A DNA stretch of 64,000 bases from Scedosporium boydii. Taxonomy: Eukaryota; Ascomycota; Sordariomycetes; Microascales; Microascaceae. The notes under the pieces were generated by a model. It did no database searches. It saw only the letters and a program-made list of their open reading frames with translations, and was not told the origin of the DNA. Of the stretch, positions 23,558 to 34,538 are shown piece by piece. Positions within the stretch are counted from its first letter, which is position 1; each line of letters begins with the position of its first letter. The stretch is from positions 92,490-156,489 of the forward strand of contig NJFT01000081.1 in the NCBI GenBank assembly GCA_002221725.1, written 5' to 3'. The position numbers were made by a program, and so were the translations under genes.

Positions 23558-24961
23558 ATGTCTTCATCGGGCCTAACGCGGCGCCGTGGTGCAGGCGCCA
23601 GCGGTGGAGATGGCGAGGCCGGCAGCAGTTCGCCCGGCGCGCCTCGAGCCGGCTCGTCGAGTAACTTTAAGGACAGCGCCCCCGAAACGAGCTACGAGAG
23701 CGGCGAGAACGGACACAAGATTGCCTTTGACCCGCGCGATATCAGCGAGAGCGTTGAGCGGAGCAAGCAGCCCAAGTTGACGTTGATGGAGGAGGTGTTA
23801 CTACTTGGATTGAAAGATAAGCAGGTACGCACACGTCGTGAGAAGGGGGGCGCGTGATGAGTAGTACACAAGGAACGTGAAGGGCTATCGCGACAGATAT
23901 AGCTGACGTTGCTTTCTTTTTACAGGGATACCTCTCTTTCTGGAACGACAACATCTCGTACGCCCTCAGAGGATGCATAGTCATCGAACTTGCTTTCCGC
24001 GGACGGGTTAGCATGCAGAAGGACCCTTCGAGGCGGCGGTTCCCCCTTCCCGATCGTATAATTGAAGTTATTGATGATACCCTTACCGGCGAGGTTCTTC
24101 TTGACGAGGCCTTGAAGTTGATGAAGTCAAGCGAGAAGATGAGCGTTAGCTCCTGGATCGATCTACTGAGTGGTACGCACGACAGACCGCACCCCGCCTC
24201 TATATCTCTCGAGACACCTCCTACCTCTAAAGACACGCAAGCACACACAACACTGAATATACACCGTATTTTCTAACCCTCTTTTCTTTCTGCCTTTTTA
24301 CTAACACAAAGCCTCTAACCCCTAGGCGAAACCTGGAACCTCATGAAAATAGGCTACCAGCTCAAACAAGTCCGCGAACGCCTCGCAAAAGGCCTCGTAG
24401 ACAAAGGCATCCTCCGCACCGAAAAGCGCAATTTCCTCCTCTTCGACATGGCCACCCACCCCGTGGCCGACGGCGGCGCCAAGGAGGAGCTCCGCCGCCG
24501 CGTCCGTAACGTCCTCACCCAGCGCACCGTCGTCCTCGCGGGCAACCAGTTCCTGCCCGAGAACCTCGAGTTCCGCCACCTCCGCACCATCGCCATGGTC
24601 TGCGCCGCCTACGCCGCCAACGTGCTCGAGAACGCGCTCTCGTCGCTGGGCCACGAGGCGAGGGAGCGGGCGTTCGCGCAGACGGACGATTTGTTGGCGG
24701 ATTATAGCCAGTGGCCTTTTGGGAGGAAGGCGGTGGGGAATGGGGTCGGGGCGAATTTGCCGGGTGTTATAGCTGAGGTGGGTTGATGGACATGAACACA
24801 CATTTGATCCCTCTCTCTCTACGTTTTACGTTATCCGACTTTGGATTTTGAGACTGACAATGACTTTATAGGAGGTGAACAATGCCAAGGATAGGGAACT
24901 TCAGCTCGAAGTTGTTGCCGCATGCTTGAACGTATTCACTACTCTCGACTCTCTCCTGTAA
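23558..24961 (+). CDS. VPS74: Vps74 / GOLPH3 Golgi phosphoprotein
   Basis: Exons 23558-23824, 23926-24172, 24326-24777 and 24872-24961 give 351 residues, close to yeast Vps74 (345). The GPP34 domain starts at residue 90 with [17 protein letters not shown] and runs to the end. It binds PI4P on Golgi membranes and holds cis/medial glycosyltransferases in the Golgi by linking their tails to COPI. The PI4P pocket residues are kept: Trp95 in SFWND, Arg104 in LRGC and Arg188 in [10 protein letters not shown]. The LSGETWN motif is rebuilt only after splicing, which confirms the second intron. The N-terminal 85 residues are disordered and Ser/Gly-rich with a basic start (SSGLTRRRG), as in the family. 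The last exon encodes the C-terminal helix ending TTLDSLL. Confidence 0.96.
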
Positions 24962-25896
24962 ACTTCCTGGATCAAACAACCTTTATATTCGCTTTATCTT
25001 TTCCGTACACCTTTTCTTTCCTCGCTAATAACTTGCCCCCCAAAAAAAAAATAATTCAAAAAGAAAGAAAGCCTACTCGAATTGAGATGACACCCCCTAC
25101 CTACATCTGATTCTTCTTCTCCCAGGTATAACAAGGGAATGGAAAGCTAGGAGCTGGCTGGGTAATTTTTTGTTTTCAAGAGCTGGTGGAAAAAAGATAT
25201 TCCTGGAGTATATGGTCCGTTTTTGTTTCTTCTTTGCCAAAAACCAAAAACTTCTGCTCTCGAGGATGAAGCTTCACTGGCTTGAATTGGTGGACGAAAA
25301 GATAAGAGAATCTGTGAGATGAAAAAGGGAGAGAATTTCCGACGTGATGAGGGCTTTTGGGGGAGGGGATCATGGTCTCTCTTGGAAAGGGGGGTAACTA
25401 AGAAACCGGGGACTTGGTTCGTAAACTGGGTTTTCAAGGGTTATATTACAAATGTTGATAGTGTTTTCTGGTAGTTCTTCTCTGGTGTTTGACAGCTTTC
25501 TTTCTTTCTTTCTTCTCTCGTTTATCCCTTTTCTTGATGGGGACTGTTTTGTGATATTTATGCCGCTTTTGTTTGTATAGAAGGATGTTGTTTTGAGCCC
25601 ATCGATAGCGATGCCGTGAAGGGATCCTGCGCAGGTTAGAGATTGGCAACATTAACCGCTTTCAGTGTGAAGGAGGGTAGGAAAATGAATAGCTATTGAG
25701 CCAATACAGAAATACCCATTTTTTGCGAATCCGTAAATGCTGCGAGAAAAGAAGGAAGAGAGAGAAATAAAAAAGGAAGGAAATCAAAAACGCCTTTCCA
25801 TGCATCACAAAAAGAAAAGAAAAAAAATGAGAGAAATCTTACAGCCCCCCCATCAAGCCGATTCATCAAAACATGATCCCCTCATCCCTCCTCCGT
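24962..25896. other. Convergent intergenic region (3' UTRs)
   Basis: It lies between the VPS74 stop and the RRP14 stop. A-rich runs (about 25040-25065, 25760-25840) and T-rich segments fit polyadenylation regions of both genes. No coding signal. Confidence 0.5.
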
Positions 25897-27739
25897 TCAT
25901 TTCTTCCCAGCACCGCCAAACCTCCCCTCAAAACCAGGCCGATTCTTCTTCTTGGCACCCGCACCACCCTTCTTCTTCCCCAGCTTCCCCAACTTCTTCT
26001 CCTCCTTCCTCTTCCGGATGTTCTCCTCCCTCTTCTTCTGCCGCTGCTTGATGCCGGACTCGACGGCCTGCTTCCTGTCCTTCCACTCCTTTTCGCTCTT
26101 GCGCTTCGTGCGCTCCTTGCGTTTGACGGCCTTTTTCAAGAGTCCTTCGTCGTCGCGGATCTTCTCGCCCTCGGCGCGACGCCGCGCGGTTAACCACGTT
26201 TCCTTCTCCTCGATCTCCTTGCGCTTCTCCTCATCCAGCTCGGCGAGCCGCTTCTTCTGGTTCTGGAGCTTAAGCAGCGCAGTCTTGGGGTCCGAGGGTC
26301 CCTTCTTGTGCTCGCGGTTCAGCACGTAACTAAGATCGTGCGAGAGCTGAGAGCCGTCCCCGAACGCCACCCTACCAAACGAGAAGTTCCCCTCGTCGAA
26401 TTCATCCCCGGGACTCATCACTGACGGCGAATTCGCCTTCAGCGCCTCCTCCCGCTTCCGCTCCTCCTCAAGCTTAGCAACCTTGCGCATCTCCTTCTTA
26501 TGCTCCTTGCGCTGGGCCTGCTTCTGCCGCCGTTGCTCGAGGAGTTCCTGCCGCGAGCGGATGGGCTTGCCGTCGGGCCCGTCGGCCTTGCGGGCGGCGC
26601 GGAGGGCGGCGAGGCGCGCGGCGAACCGCTCGCGGAAGGCTGTCGTGTCTTCGGGTATTTTTATGTGCTTCGGCTTGTCGGAGGGCGGGACGGCGGAGGA
26701 TACGGAGGTGGTGGTGCTGGCGGCTTCGCCTTGGGCGGCTTGTTGAGAGAGGGCGTCGGAGGAGTCGAAGGTGGGGGAGTGGGGTTCGGAGGATGTGGAC
26801 GATTCGTTGTCGGCTTGGGGGACGTTATTTGTTTGTTCAGCTGTCTCTGTGGCAGGCTCCTCCATCTCAACATATTCGGTTGTGGCGGTCGCGCCGGTGA
26901 CGTCCTCTTTGTCCTCCTTGTTGTTCTTCTTCTCCTTCTTCTCCTTGGCGGCCGCCTTCTTAGCCGCCTTCTTCTCCTGCAGCTTCTGTGCCTTTTCCGC
27001 TTTCCTGGCCTTCTTCGCCTCCCGAGTAGCCTCGTCGAGTAATTGGTCGGCAGCCTTCTTCTCGTCGGTGGGGCTCTCAACCTTTAGCTTCTTCTTCTTC
27101 GGCCCGGGGGTTCCTTGGACCGTCGCCGTCTCATCGTCGGAGGGGGTATCCTTATTATCGGTCTCGGCATCCCTGTCTTCCAGCTTGCGCTTGTTTCCTT
27201 CCTTCTCGGGGGAGACAGTCTCTTGTTCGTCGTTGTCGTCGTCATCGTTTACGGCGTTCTCGGCGTCCAGGGCGGCTTGCGCTGCCTTGGCCGCTTTGGC
27301 CTTGGCCTTCTTTGCCTTCTTCTTGCTCTGTAAAAAAGAAAAGCGGGGATTTGTGAGTCCAGAGTAGAACGTAATGTATTGATTTGACAACATATCTGAG
27401 AAAACCCCTCTATGCTTTGGGGGTGCACGAGAGGAGCTCGGCGTATCTAGGCACGAGACCTCAGGTGGAAGTTCGAACTAAAACGGACAACATACCTGTG
27501 GCTCATCATCATCTGCATAATGCATCCTCGTCGGGATCAAGCTCAAAAGCCCACTAAACGCATTCTCATCCTCGGCGAGGCGTTTCTAAGAAAAAATATC
27601 CCATCTCGTAAGTTTTGAGCCATCCTCGAAAACAATTTGCCCTACCATCAGAAAGCGGGGCAACAAAGCAAGGGCCTTTGCTTGGATTCGAAAGGGGAAA
27701 ATCAATTAAAAAACGAACCTGGAGTACAGAAGGCCCCAT
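25897..27739 (-). CDS. RRP14: Ribosome biogenesis protein Rrp14 / SURF6
   Basis: Exons 27719-27739, 27496-27585 and 25897-27327 give 513 residues. SURF6-family proteins act in the nucleolus in pre-rRNA processing for both subunits. The short N-terminal domain appears in exon 2 (KRLAEDENAFSGLLSLIP), matching the SURF6 N-terminal motif, and is missed if only the long ORF is read. The C-terminal SURF6 domain is a long, highly charged helix built of Lys/Glu/Arg (from about LLKLQNQKKRLAELDEEK to the end), closing with a basic Gly-rich tail. The centre is a disordered acidic/Ser-rich region with Lys-rich tracts for nuclear import. The first exon (MGPSVLQ) rests on a weaker GTTCGT donor, so the true start could differ. 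Confidence 0.88.
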
Positions 27740-28760
27740 CCTGACTATTCTTAGACTTCTAGCAACTCGCCCGGAATTGTCGTCGTGGATAGGCGCGAGA
27801 ATGAAGGAGAGTGCCACAAGGCCGTTGGGGGGAAGGGAAAAAAGTCGGTGGTGGGTGTGAACAAAGAGAAAACGGGTTGGTAAAATTTCGGTGATGGATT
27901 TGATTTCGCCCAGTAAAACCAAGCCAGAAGTGGGTATTTTGATTGGAAATTTTTGTGGAGGTTTTGGCTTGGCGAGAAATCTTGGCACTTTTTTTTCCTT
28001 TTTTCTGCCCGGGGGCGGTGAAGCCCTCATTTTTTGTCTGGAGCAGGAGCAACCACACGAGCTCTGAGCTAAAGTGGTACGTGCTCCGGTACCACATCCC
28101 ACGTCCACTGAGACTAGATCGAGAAGTACCTATGTACCGAGGTACCCCCACCCTTGAGCACTTGTCCATCTCCGAGTCCTTGAAATCACGAGAAGCCCAG
28201 CTCCTTCGCATCTCAGGATTCGCTCTATCAATATTGTAGCAAATATGTTGTCTTTAAGAAAAACAAAACCTCACGGTCTATAATAATCCCTGTAACCTCT
28301 TCCTAACGTTGAACCTAGAATAAAATGCGAGTGAGTCCATTAAGCAGGATCTAAGTTGCTACGGCTGTCTGGTGCAGGTAGGTGGCCGACCATATCTCGA
28401 CTCTCGACTGGGTATCTCTGGTCCAGACCTAACACCCCATATCTCTCTCTTTGGTAATGGGATTATACATCAATGTTATGCTAATGACTTCCGAATGATT
28501 GAAATGACAAAGGAAACAGAAACATTGTAAAAAAAGACACCAGAGCCGACAGACACCTTTCGCAACAAGCCACGGATGCAATAACCATACGCCAGTACCG
28601 CAGAGCTCACATGTCAACAGCTCTCTAATGAATGGCTGTAAAAGCCTAGAATTCCGAGAAACAAAAAAAAAAAAAAATGAAAACATGATAATAAATGATT
28701 TGTGAAGGATGAAGAATCCTGGGTTGACAGTCAGCGAAAGCCGCGAATCTCGTGGTTGAA
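27740..28760. other. Intergenic region between RRP14 and HPC2
   Basis: Promoter of RRP14 and 3' flank of HPC2 (both minus strand). It holds a T-run near 27989-27996 and an A-run near 28663-28677. KpnI-like GGTACC repeats occur near 28088 and 28139. No gene seen. Confidence 0.45.
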
Positions 28761-30809
28761 CTAGCTGGCCGTCGCCGTAGCTGTCAGGGGCGTGGTGGGC
28801 TGCAAGAGGCCATAAGGATTGCTATTCGGCTTCGGGGAAGTCGATTTCGCGGGCTTCTCCTTCTCCGCCTTCTCTCGCTCAGATGCAGCCTTAGCCTTGG
28901 CACCGCGCGCTCGCTTCGCTGCGCCGCCGCCCCGAGATCCGGGGCCGCCACCTCGGCCAGTGCCGCCGTTACCTCGAGTGGTACCGCCTCGACTTCCTCG
29001 ACCGCCTCGGCTACCGCGTCCTCGCTTGGGTGGTTCACTGCGTACTATGTTAGCAACTCTGTTCGAGCCATGCAAATAGACAATGAGGGGAGGGGGGAAA
29101 GGATGATTAACGTACGATACAGCAGGCTTCTCCACTTCCTGGATGAGAGGGCCTGAGTAAACGAAAAATCCATCTCGGCTGGCCGCCGCTTGCTCCTCCC
29201 ACAGCAGCTCCGAGTCATCCACAAAGTCGTCTTCCCTATCGTATTCGTCCTCTTTAAAGTTTCGCTTCTTCTTCGCCGGTTTCGCAGGAACATCAACACC
29301 ACTGGCAGCACCACCGGCGTGGTCCGCGCTCGCGCCCTCGCCGTCGGAAACGTCCTCGGACATCTCATCGCCAGATTCCCTGCCCGATCCGCTCTTCTCA
29401 AGCGCCGACGCAGCGGCGGCGATGCGTGCCTTGCGGTCGCGGTGGGCCGCCAATCGCGGGTGGAGCGCATCCCAGCCGTAGCGGTCCTCAGCCAAGCGCA
29501 TGAAGTTGACGTACTTGTTAGTTTCTCCGGGGGCGATGGAGATTTCCAGCACGATGGTTGGTGCCTGGAACTCTTCGCCGGGTTTCGCTTTGCCAAAGTC
29601 GAGGATGGACCGCTCATTCTCTTTCTCTCCGCCCGCCGAGGGTTCTTCGAGGTTATGTGTCTTCGGAGAGGAAGCAGCGGTAGGTGCTATTCTTTGCTTC
29701 GGTGAAGGCTTCTTGGACGTCTGGCCATGCTTGCTCTCTTTCGTCGGCTTATCCTTCGCTTGGGTCTCGGATTTGGCAGATGCGGCCTTCTTGGTTTCCA
29801 CGGCGAGCGCGGGGACAGATGTCGGCTTCGGCTTCGTGTCGGGAAGGCTCGAGCGCGGTACTGGCGGTGTAGGAGAAGGAGGAATCGAGGGCGGTTCTTG
29901 GGTCGGGCGCAACGGCATTACCGGTTGTTGAGAAGACTGCCGTGACACTTGTGGGGGAGAAATAGGGTGGGCGTGCGGCATGGGATCGACGAGAATGGAG
30001 ATGGACGGCGAAGCGCTAGCTCGGCTGGACACTTGGGTTGTGGGCTGGCGTGGCGAGTTGATCGAGTTCGTCCCGTAGGGATCGCGTGTGATCATGGTTT
30101 CGCGGACGGGGTCGTAATTTCCGCGAATAGGGTCGTAATTTTGACCGCTGGTGCGAACGGGGACATCGGTCGCGTTTAAAATGTTCTTCATAGAGCTCAC
30201 GTGTGGCTCACGTTTCGGTGCCTTGACAGGGAAATCCTGCTGGCTAGGTGTCTTGGGTTCCATCTTCGGCTCCACGCTGACGAGGTCCGTAATCTTAGTT
30301 TGGCGCGAGGGAACAGCTGGAGGAGTGGCGGCTGTGGGGGTAGGCGACGCATTTGATGCACCAGACGCTAGAGACTTCGAGTCGGCGCCCACGTTCGCTT
30401 CGGTGTTAGGTGCCGACTTTCTCTTGCGCTGTACAGGAGGCGCGTTAGGATCCCTGGGTTTCCTGGGTTTCCGCTGCTTTGGAGCCTCTTGAGTGGTTTC
30501 GGTGGTAGCCGCTGTAGTGGTCTTCGGTTTGACGGTGGTTCCTGGCTTTCGTCCAGGCTTCTTGCGGGGGAGACCGGCCGCTGTTAACTGTACTGGCTGT
30601 CCATCTTTCGTCGCCGCTTCCGAGCCGACGACTATCTCGTCCATATCCTTTCTGGTCGGCTTGTAGGTCCTAGGAGGAGAGGCGGGCGGAGAAATGACGG
30701 AAGGGGGCGAAGAGAGTTCTGGTGATGAGATTCCTGCGGCGGCCCTATCTTGTCGGGCCGTGACCATGTTGGAATGATAAAATTTTCGCGCTTCCGTGTC
30801 TCGTTGCAC
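28761..30809 (-). CDS. HPC2: HIR histone chaperone subunit Hpc2 (ubinuclein-like)
   Basis: Exons 29116-30809 and 28761-29037 (78-nt intron) give 656 residues. Hpc2/ubinuclein belongs to the HIR complex, which deposits H3-H4 independently of replication and represses histone genes. The diagnostic HUN (Hpc2-related) domain is at about 517-560, with FKEDEYDREDDFVDDSEL and DGFFVYSGPL. An upstream block near RYGWDALHPRLAAHRDRK may be a second conserved helix. The N-terminus has an AT-hook-like RKKPGRKPG and Pro/Ser-rich disorder. The C-terminus is an RGG-like Gly/Arg tract and a Lys-rich tail. The intron is in frame and has no stop, so a retained form would add 26 residues right after the HUN domain. 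The start could be the ATG at 30809 or the later MVTARQD; an upstream exon is not excluded. Confidence 0.9.
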   Translation of the reverse strand: MQRDTEARKFYHSNMVTARQDRAAAGISSPELSSPPSVISPPASPPRTYKPTRKDMDEIVVGSEAATKDGQPVQLTAAGLPRKKPGRKPGTTVKPKTTTAATTETTQEAPKQRKPRKPRDPNAPPVQRKRKSAPNTEANVGADSKSLASGASNASPTPTAATPPAVPSRQTKITDLVSVEPKMEPKTPSQQDFPVKAPKREPHVSSMKNILNATDVPVRTSGQNYDPIRGNYDPVRETMITRDPYGTNSINSPRQPTTQVSSRASASPSISILVDPMPHAHPISPPQVSRQSSQQPVMPLRPTQEPPSIPPSPTPPVPRSSLPDTKPKPTSVPALAVETKKAASAKSETQAKDKPTKESKHGQTSKKPSPKQRIAPTAASSPKTHNLEEPSAGGEKENERSILDFGKAKPGEEFQAPTIVLEISIAPGETNKYVNFMRLAEDRYGWDALHPRLAAHRDRKARIAAAASALEKSGSGRESGDEMSEDVSDGEGASADHAGGAASGVDVPAKPAKKKRNFKEDEYDREDDFVDDSELLWEEQAAASRDGFFVYSGPLIQEVEKPAVSYVNHPFPPPLIVYLHGSNRVANIVRSEPPKRGRGSRGGRGSRGGTTRGNGGTGRGGGPGSRGGGAAKRARGAKAKAASEREKAEKEKPAKSTSPKPNSNPYGLLQPTTPLTATATAS

Positions 30810-33800
30810 GTTCGTAAGAATGGCTTCTTGAGGCTAGCAATCCGCAACAATTGATAGTCTAGTCAAATGCAAACGACTAAGGTCGAAGAACAGGAGAACC
30901 TCAAACGGAATGTTGAAAAGATGCGTTTCTGGTCGACAAAGGCGAACAAAAATTAAACCATCGACACCGGAAATATGGGGAGAGAGGGGGAAAGAAAAGA
31001 AAAGAAAAGAAAGGCCGGAGCGGCAAAAAAGAATCGAGAATATTTCGGAACCAAATGTGAATCGACAATGGCCTTCTCTCTTGACTGACTGGTACCAGTC
31101 GCGAATGGCCTCGAGGCTAACTCTAATCGCAGGAGCGTGTGGATTTGGCGCGGTAAGGCTTGGTAAATATCGACCAATAGAAAATGAGGCCGGATCAGGC
31201 TGCGCCAGTGGCAGAGCACAGTGGGAACGTGACCAGAAAAAAAGGACTTGGCACCCAGAAACAGCTGAGTGTGGCAGAGTGGGAAATTCCGAGCACCAGG
31301 CCCGTGCGTGTGTGGAGGGAAAAGGGAAATGGGAAAGTCCCGAATAGCCTCACTCGCCGAACAGTAGAAACCTCACGATATCTCGTCCCAACGACAATCG
31401 CTTGCTTTTATGGTTCGAAAACGCGGTGGAGAGGTCGGGTTCGTGTCAATCAGATTGCATAAATCAAAAGATCGCGATTTCGAGCTTATTATGATGCACT
31501 TTTTGAGATGTATTCGATGCGGCGACAATGTGTTTTGATGGATTTTCGTCCGATGTGGTCAAATGTGGTGCGTTGTTGTGGTGGGAAAATGAATGGTGTA
31601 AAAGAGAGAATCGGGGAGAGGAGAGAGTTGGGGGGCGATGTGGTGATGGATACAATTTTTTTTTATCCGGGGAAAGCATCAAGTTCGGGTTTTATCTAGC
31701 TCGGATGAGACAAGGGAAAATAAGAGCAGGGGGAAATGGGAAAGAGGGAAACAGCGCCCAGTGCAGAGAAACGAGGATGGGAGAATGCGAATGGGGGCAA
31801 TGGGGGGAAAGAACAACACAAAGACGTCAGGTGTCGGCCGGAGAAGGGAGAGGGACGCCAGATGAAAAGCTTCATTTTGGGGCATGGAACCAATTTTATT
31901 ATTAAACACGGAGCAAAGCGCTATTTGGAGACACTGGTGACTTGGACGTTGGGGGGTGAGAGAATGTGGATCGCCGGGTTGCCAAAAACATAGGGACATC
32001 GGTATCATCAGGATGGGGTGGTGACGGAAGAAGGGAGATTCCTGTCTGGAAGATGGGACATCACGGGCAGAAAGGGGGGCAAAGGGCATCAAAGCAAAGG
32101 GCGATGGGGAGGGGAGCCGTTGGGCGGTGATGGGGGTGATGGGGGTGATGGCAACAGTACGGCGGTGGCGGAACATTGACGACTTGGAGAAAAGGCGAGG
32201 ATGGTAATATGCTAGAACGAAACCAGCCCGAAGGGAAAACAACACAAACTAACAAGACCGAGACGTCCCACGTCGGCATTGATTGATACTGGGTCACGAA
32301 GAGCTCCAAGTCCAGAGGCAAGCGAAACAGCTCATCCCTGTACAAACTACAAAGGGGTCCAGCGACAGCACCAAATGCACAACAAAGACGAGAGCGGCCA
32401 GACATCAACTGCACTAATATACTTCGTACATCGATGCGGCATGCCTCGGAGGGAACAAGGTGGGTGGCGCCAAGATTGGAAGCGACGCAGAGAAGGGCCC
32501 GATTTGGTTGCACATGGAGAAACGGGCATCGGACCTGGAACCTGATGAACGAACATTAACGTAACTCGTAGCCCCAGAGGGGCAAAGAGTCAAGGTACAC
32601 AGCACCAGCGATTGGGGGCGGTACACGGGAATATCCCGGTATTGTACATCGTGGGTGCATGGTTGGGGCTGCCAGAAAAGTCCAAGGCACATGTACTCCA
32701 TACATAGAAGGAGAAGGTACAGGCCTCTGCACTCCACAACCCACTTAAGACGTACCAGTACATTGTACATTCGTGATTGACATGGGAGAGTTCATCTCAG
32801 CTGCCCATCATTCCCACTTGTACTGGTACCCGAGATTCTGTACCCGCACCTTATTTCCCGATTTAGGTACGCATTGGAGAGGAAGCATGCAATTTTCTTT
32901 GTCTGCAAGGGCGACCAAAAAATTGATTGTGTTGCCAGCAATCGCAGGAGCCAATGAGTCGACACCACAAATAATATTACGTTGTAAAGATTCCCTATGG
33001 ATATTCGCAAGTCCCTTTTCCGCTTGCGACAGAAAATGATTTCGCATCGAAGAGAATCGGAACTACCCGACAATTGTTTGTTGTCGTCGGTAGTCACTGC
33101 CCAGGATGAAATCGCGCTTAACAAATACCGCAAATGTTTCTCATCAAAGTATCGGTACCTGTGTATCTCCCTGAACCATCCGGGAAGAGGGAACGGTGCA
33201 TCTGCAGGGAAGGAGAAGCCAATGGGTGGCAGGGGTACAAGTTGGTCATCCAGCCACATTTGTCCCCGCACCATTCTGCTCCCGCTCCAAGTCTGCAGTT
33301 CAAATGTCAGTTTCAACGCTATCCACACAATGGGGTACGTAGGGTCTCACGTCGGTTTTACGGTAAAAAAATATCAATCAATCAATTGATTCAATGCTCC
33401 TCCGTGCACGAAGTAATACGGAACACAACTCAACAGACTTCCCTCCACTGAGGGTTCAAAGTACAATAGGGGGCAAATGTCCCCCAAAATCAAGTCGCCT
33501 CAGCAGAACTTGAAGCTCTGATCTGTCGATCACAAAGGCTCGCCAACTCCGATCTACTCGTACTTGCACATCATCCTCCCGCTTGTCCAGATCATACTTC
33601 TTATCTCCATTCGCTGGATTTGTTTCGCTTGTCTCGCCTCGATATCTCGTAAAATTTCGCTCTCGTCATCTTGAAATTACGCACACAAATGGTCGTCATT
33701 CCCTCCCCAGTCCCACCGCGGTGCGCCACTTCATGCACTGCGACCTAGTACGTGGAATCCGATCTCTTTGTCGCAACTTTACCATTGAAAAAAATATTAA

Positions 33801-34538
33801 CCTCGAAATCTCACTACGTCGATTATTCATTTTATTCTCATAAATATTTTTTTTCTCGGATCCTTACCCATATCCACATGAATATATTCTAAACTTGTTT
33901 CCTGATTGATGAAGACTTGTTTGTTTGGGAGGCCCTCTTGTCGGGGTTGGCACAAGCCCATTGGCTCGCTGGGGACACCCCCTTCCCCGGCACCGCGTCT
34001 GTGGTTTTGTTCTGGAAAAGGAATCTGGCGCCGGATCGGCGCTAATGCACGGTGCTCGCAAGCCTGTCACCCAGCCGCAACTGTGGCTGGTGAGAACGTT
34101 GAAATCGTTTCGTTGACTTCTAGAAATGGGAGACTGTGCCACAGCTTGGGAGAACCTGGAATCATTCACTCTTGCTTATGTAAACACCTTCCAGAAAGAC
34201 TCGGGTTGATGGACTAATTACAAGAGCACGCTTTCTATTCTTCTGACCACAGTGAGAGAGAGATAAGACCTTTCGGAATACTGGGATGCCCCAGTGAATA
34301 TTTGGCATTTATTTGAGCTCTGGATTATTTCCCATGTCCAGGAGATTCTGATCTGGGATCCTGTGGCTTTGCGCCCCCATTCACTGCAAGAAAATAATAG
34401 GCTTCAAATTTGGTTTCAGTCCGTTCAGTCTAGACGTATTACTAATACCACGAATCCATTCCCTCTGATCTAGGGATTTCCATCAAAAGCCCGAGAAAGC
34501 TTCACAGCCTCGACAACAACATCAAGGAGGCGACAATC
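30810..34538. other. Long intergenic region (3.7 kb)
   Basis: It is a divergent promoter region between HPC2 (-) and RPAP1 (+). No convincing exon found. It is purine-rich on the plus strand at about 30900-31030 and 31590-31870. It has GGTGAT repeats near 32125-32150, one TACTTCGTA copy (32420-32428) and several GTACC/GTAC elements at about 32750-32870. Its length suggests long regulatory regions or an unannotated non-coding transcript. Confidence 0.4.

Noticed and set aside
24322..24801. Minus-strand frame across VPS74 exon 3
   Set aside because: Shadow of a clear GOLPH3 exon.
26500..27367. Long plus-strand frames opposite RRP14
   Set aside because: Mirror of the Lys/Glu-rich RRP14 coding region (read as Leu/Ser/Phe runs).
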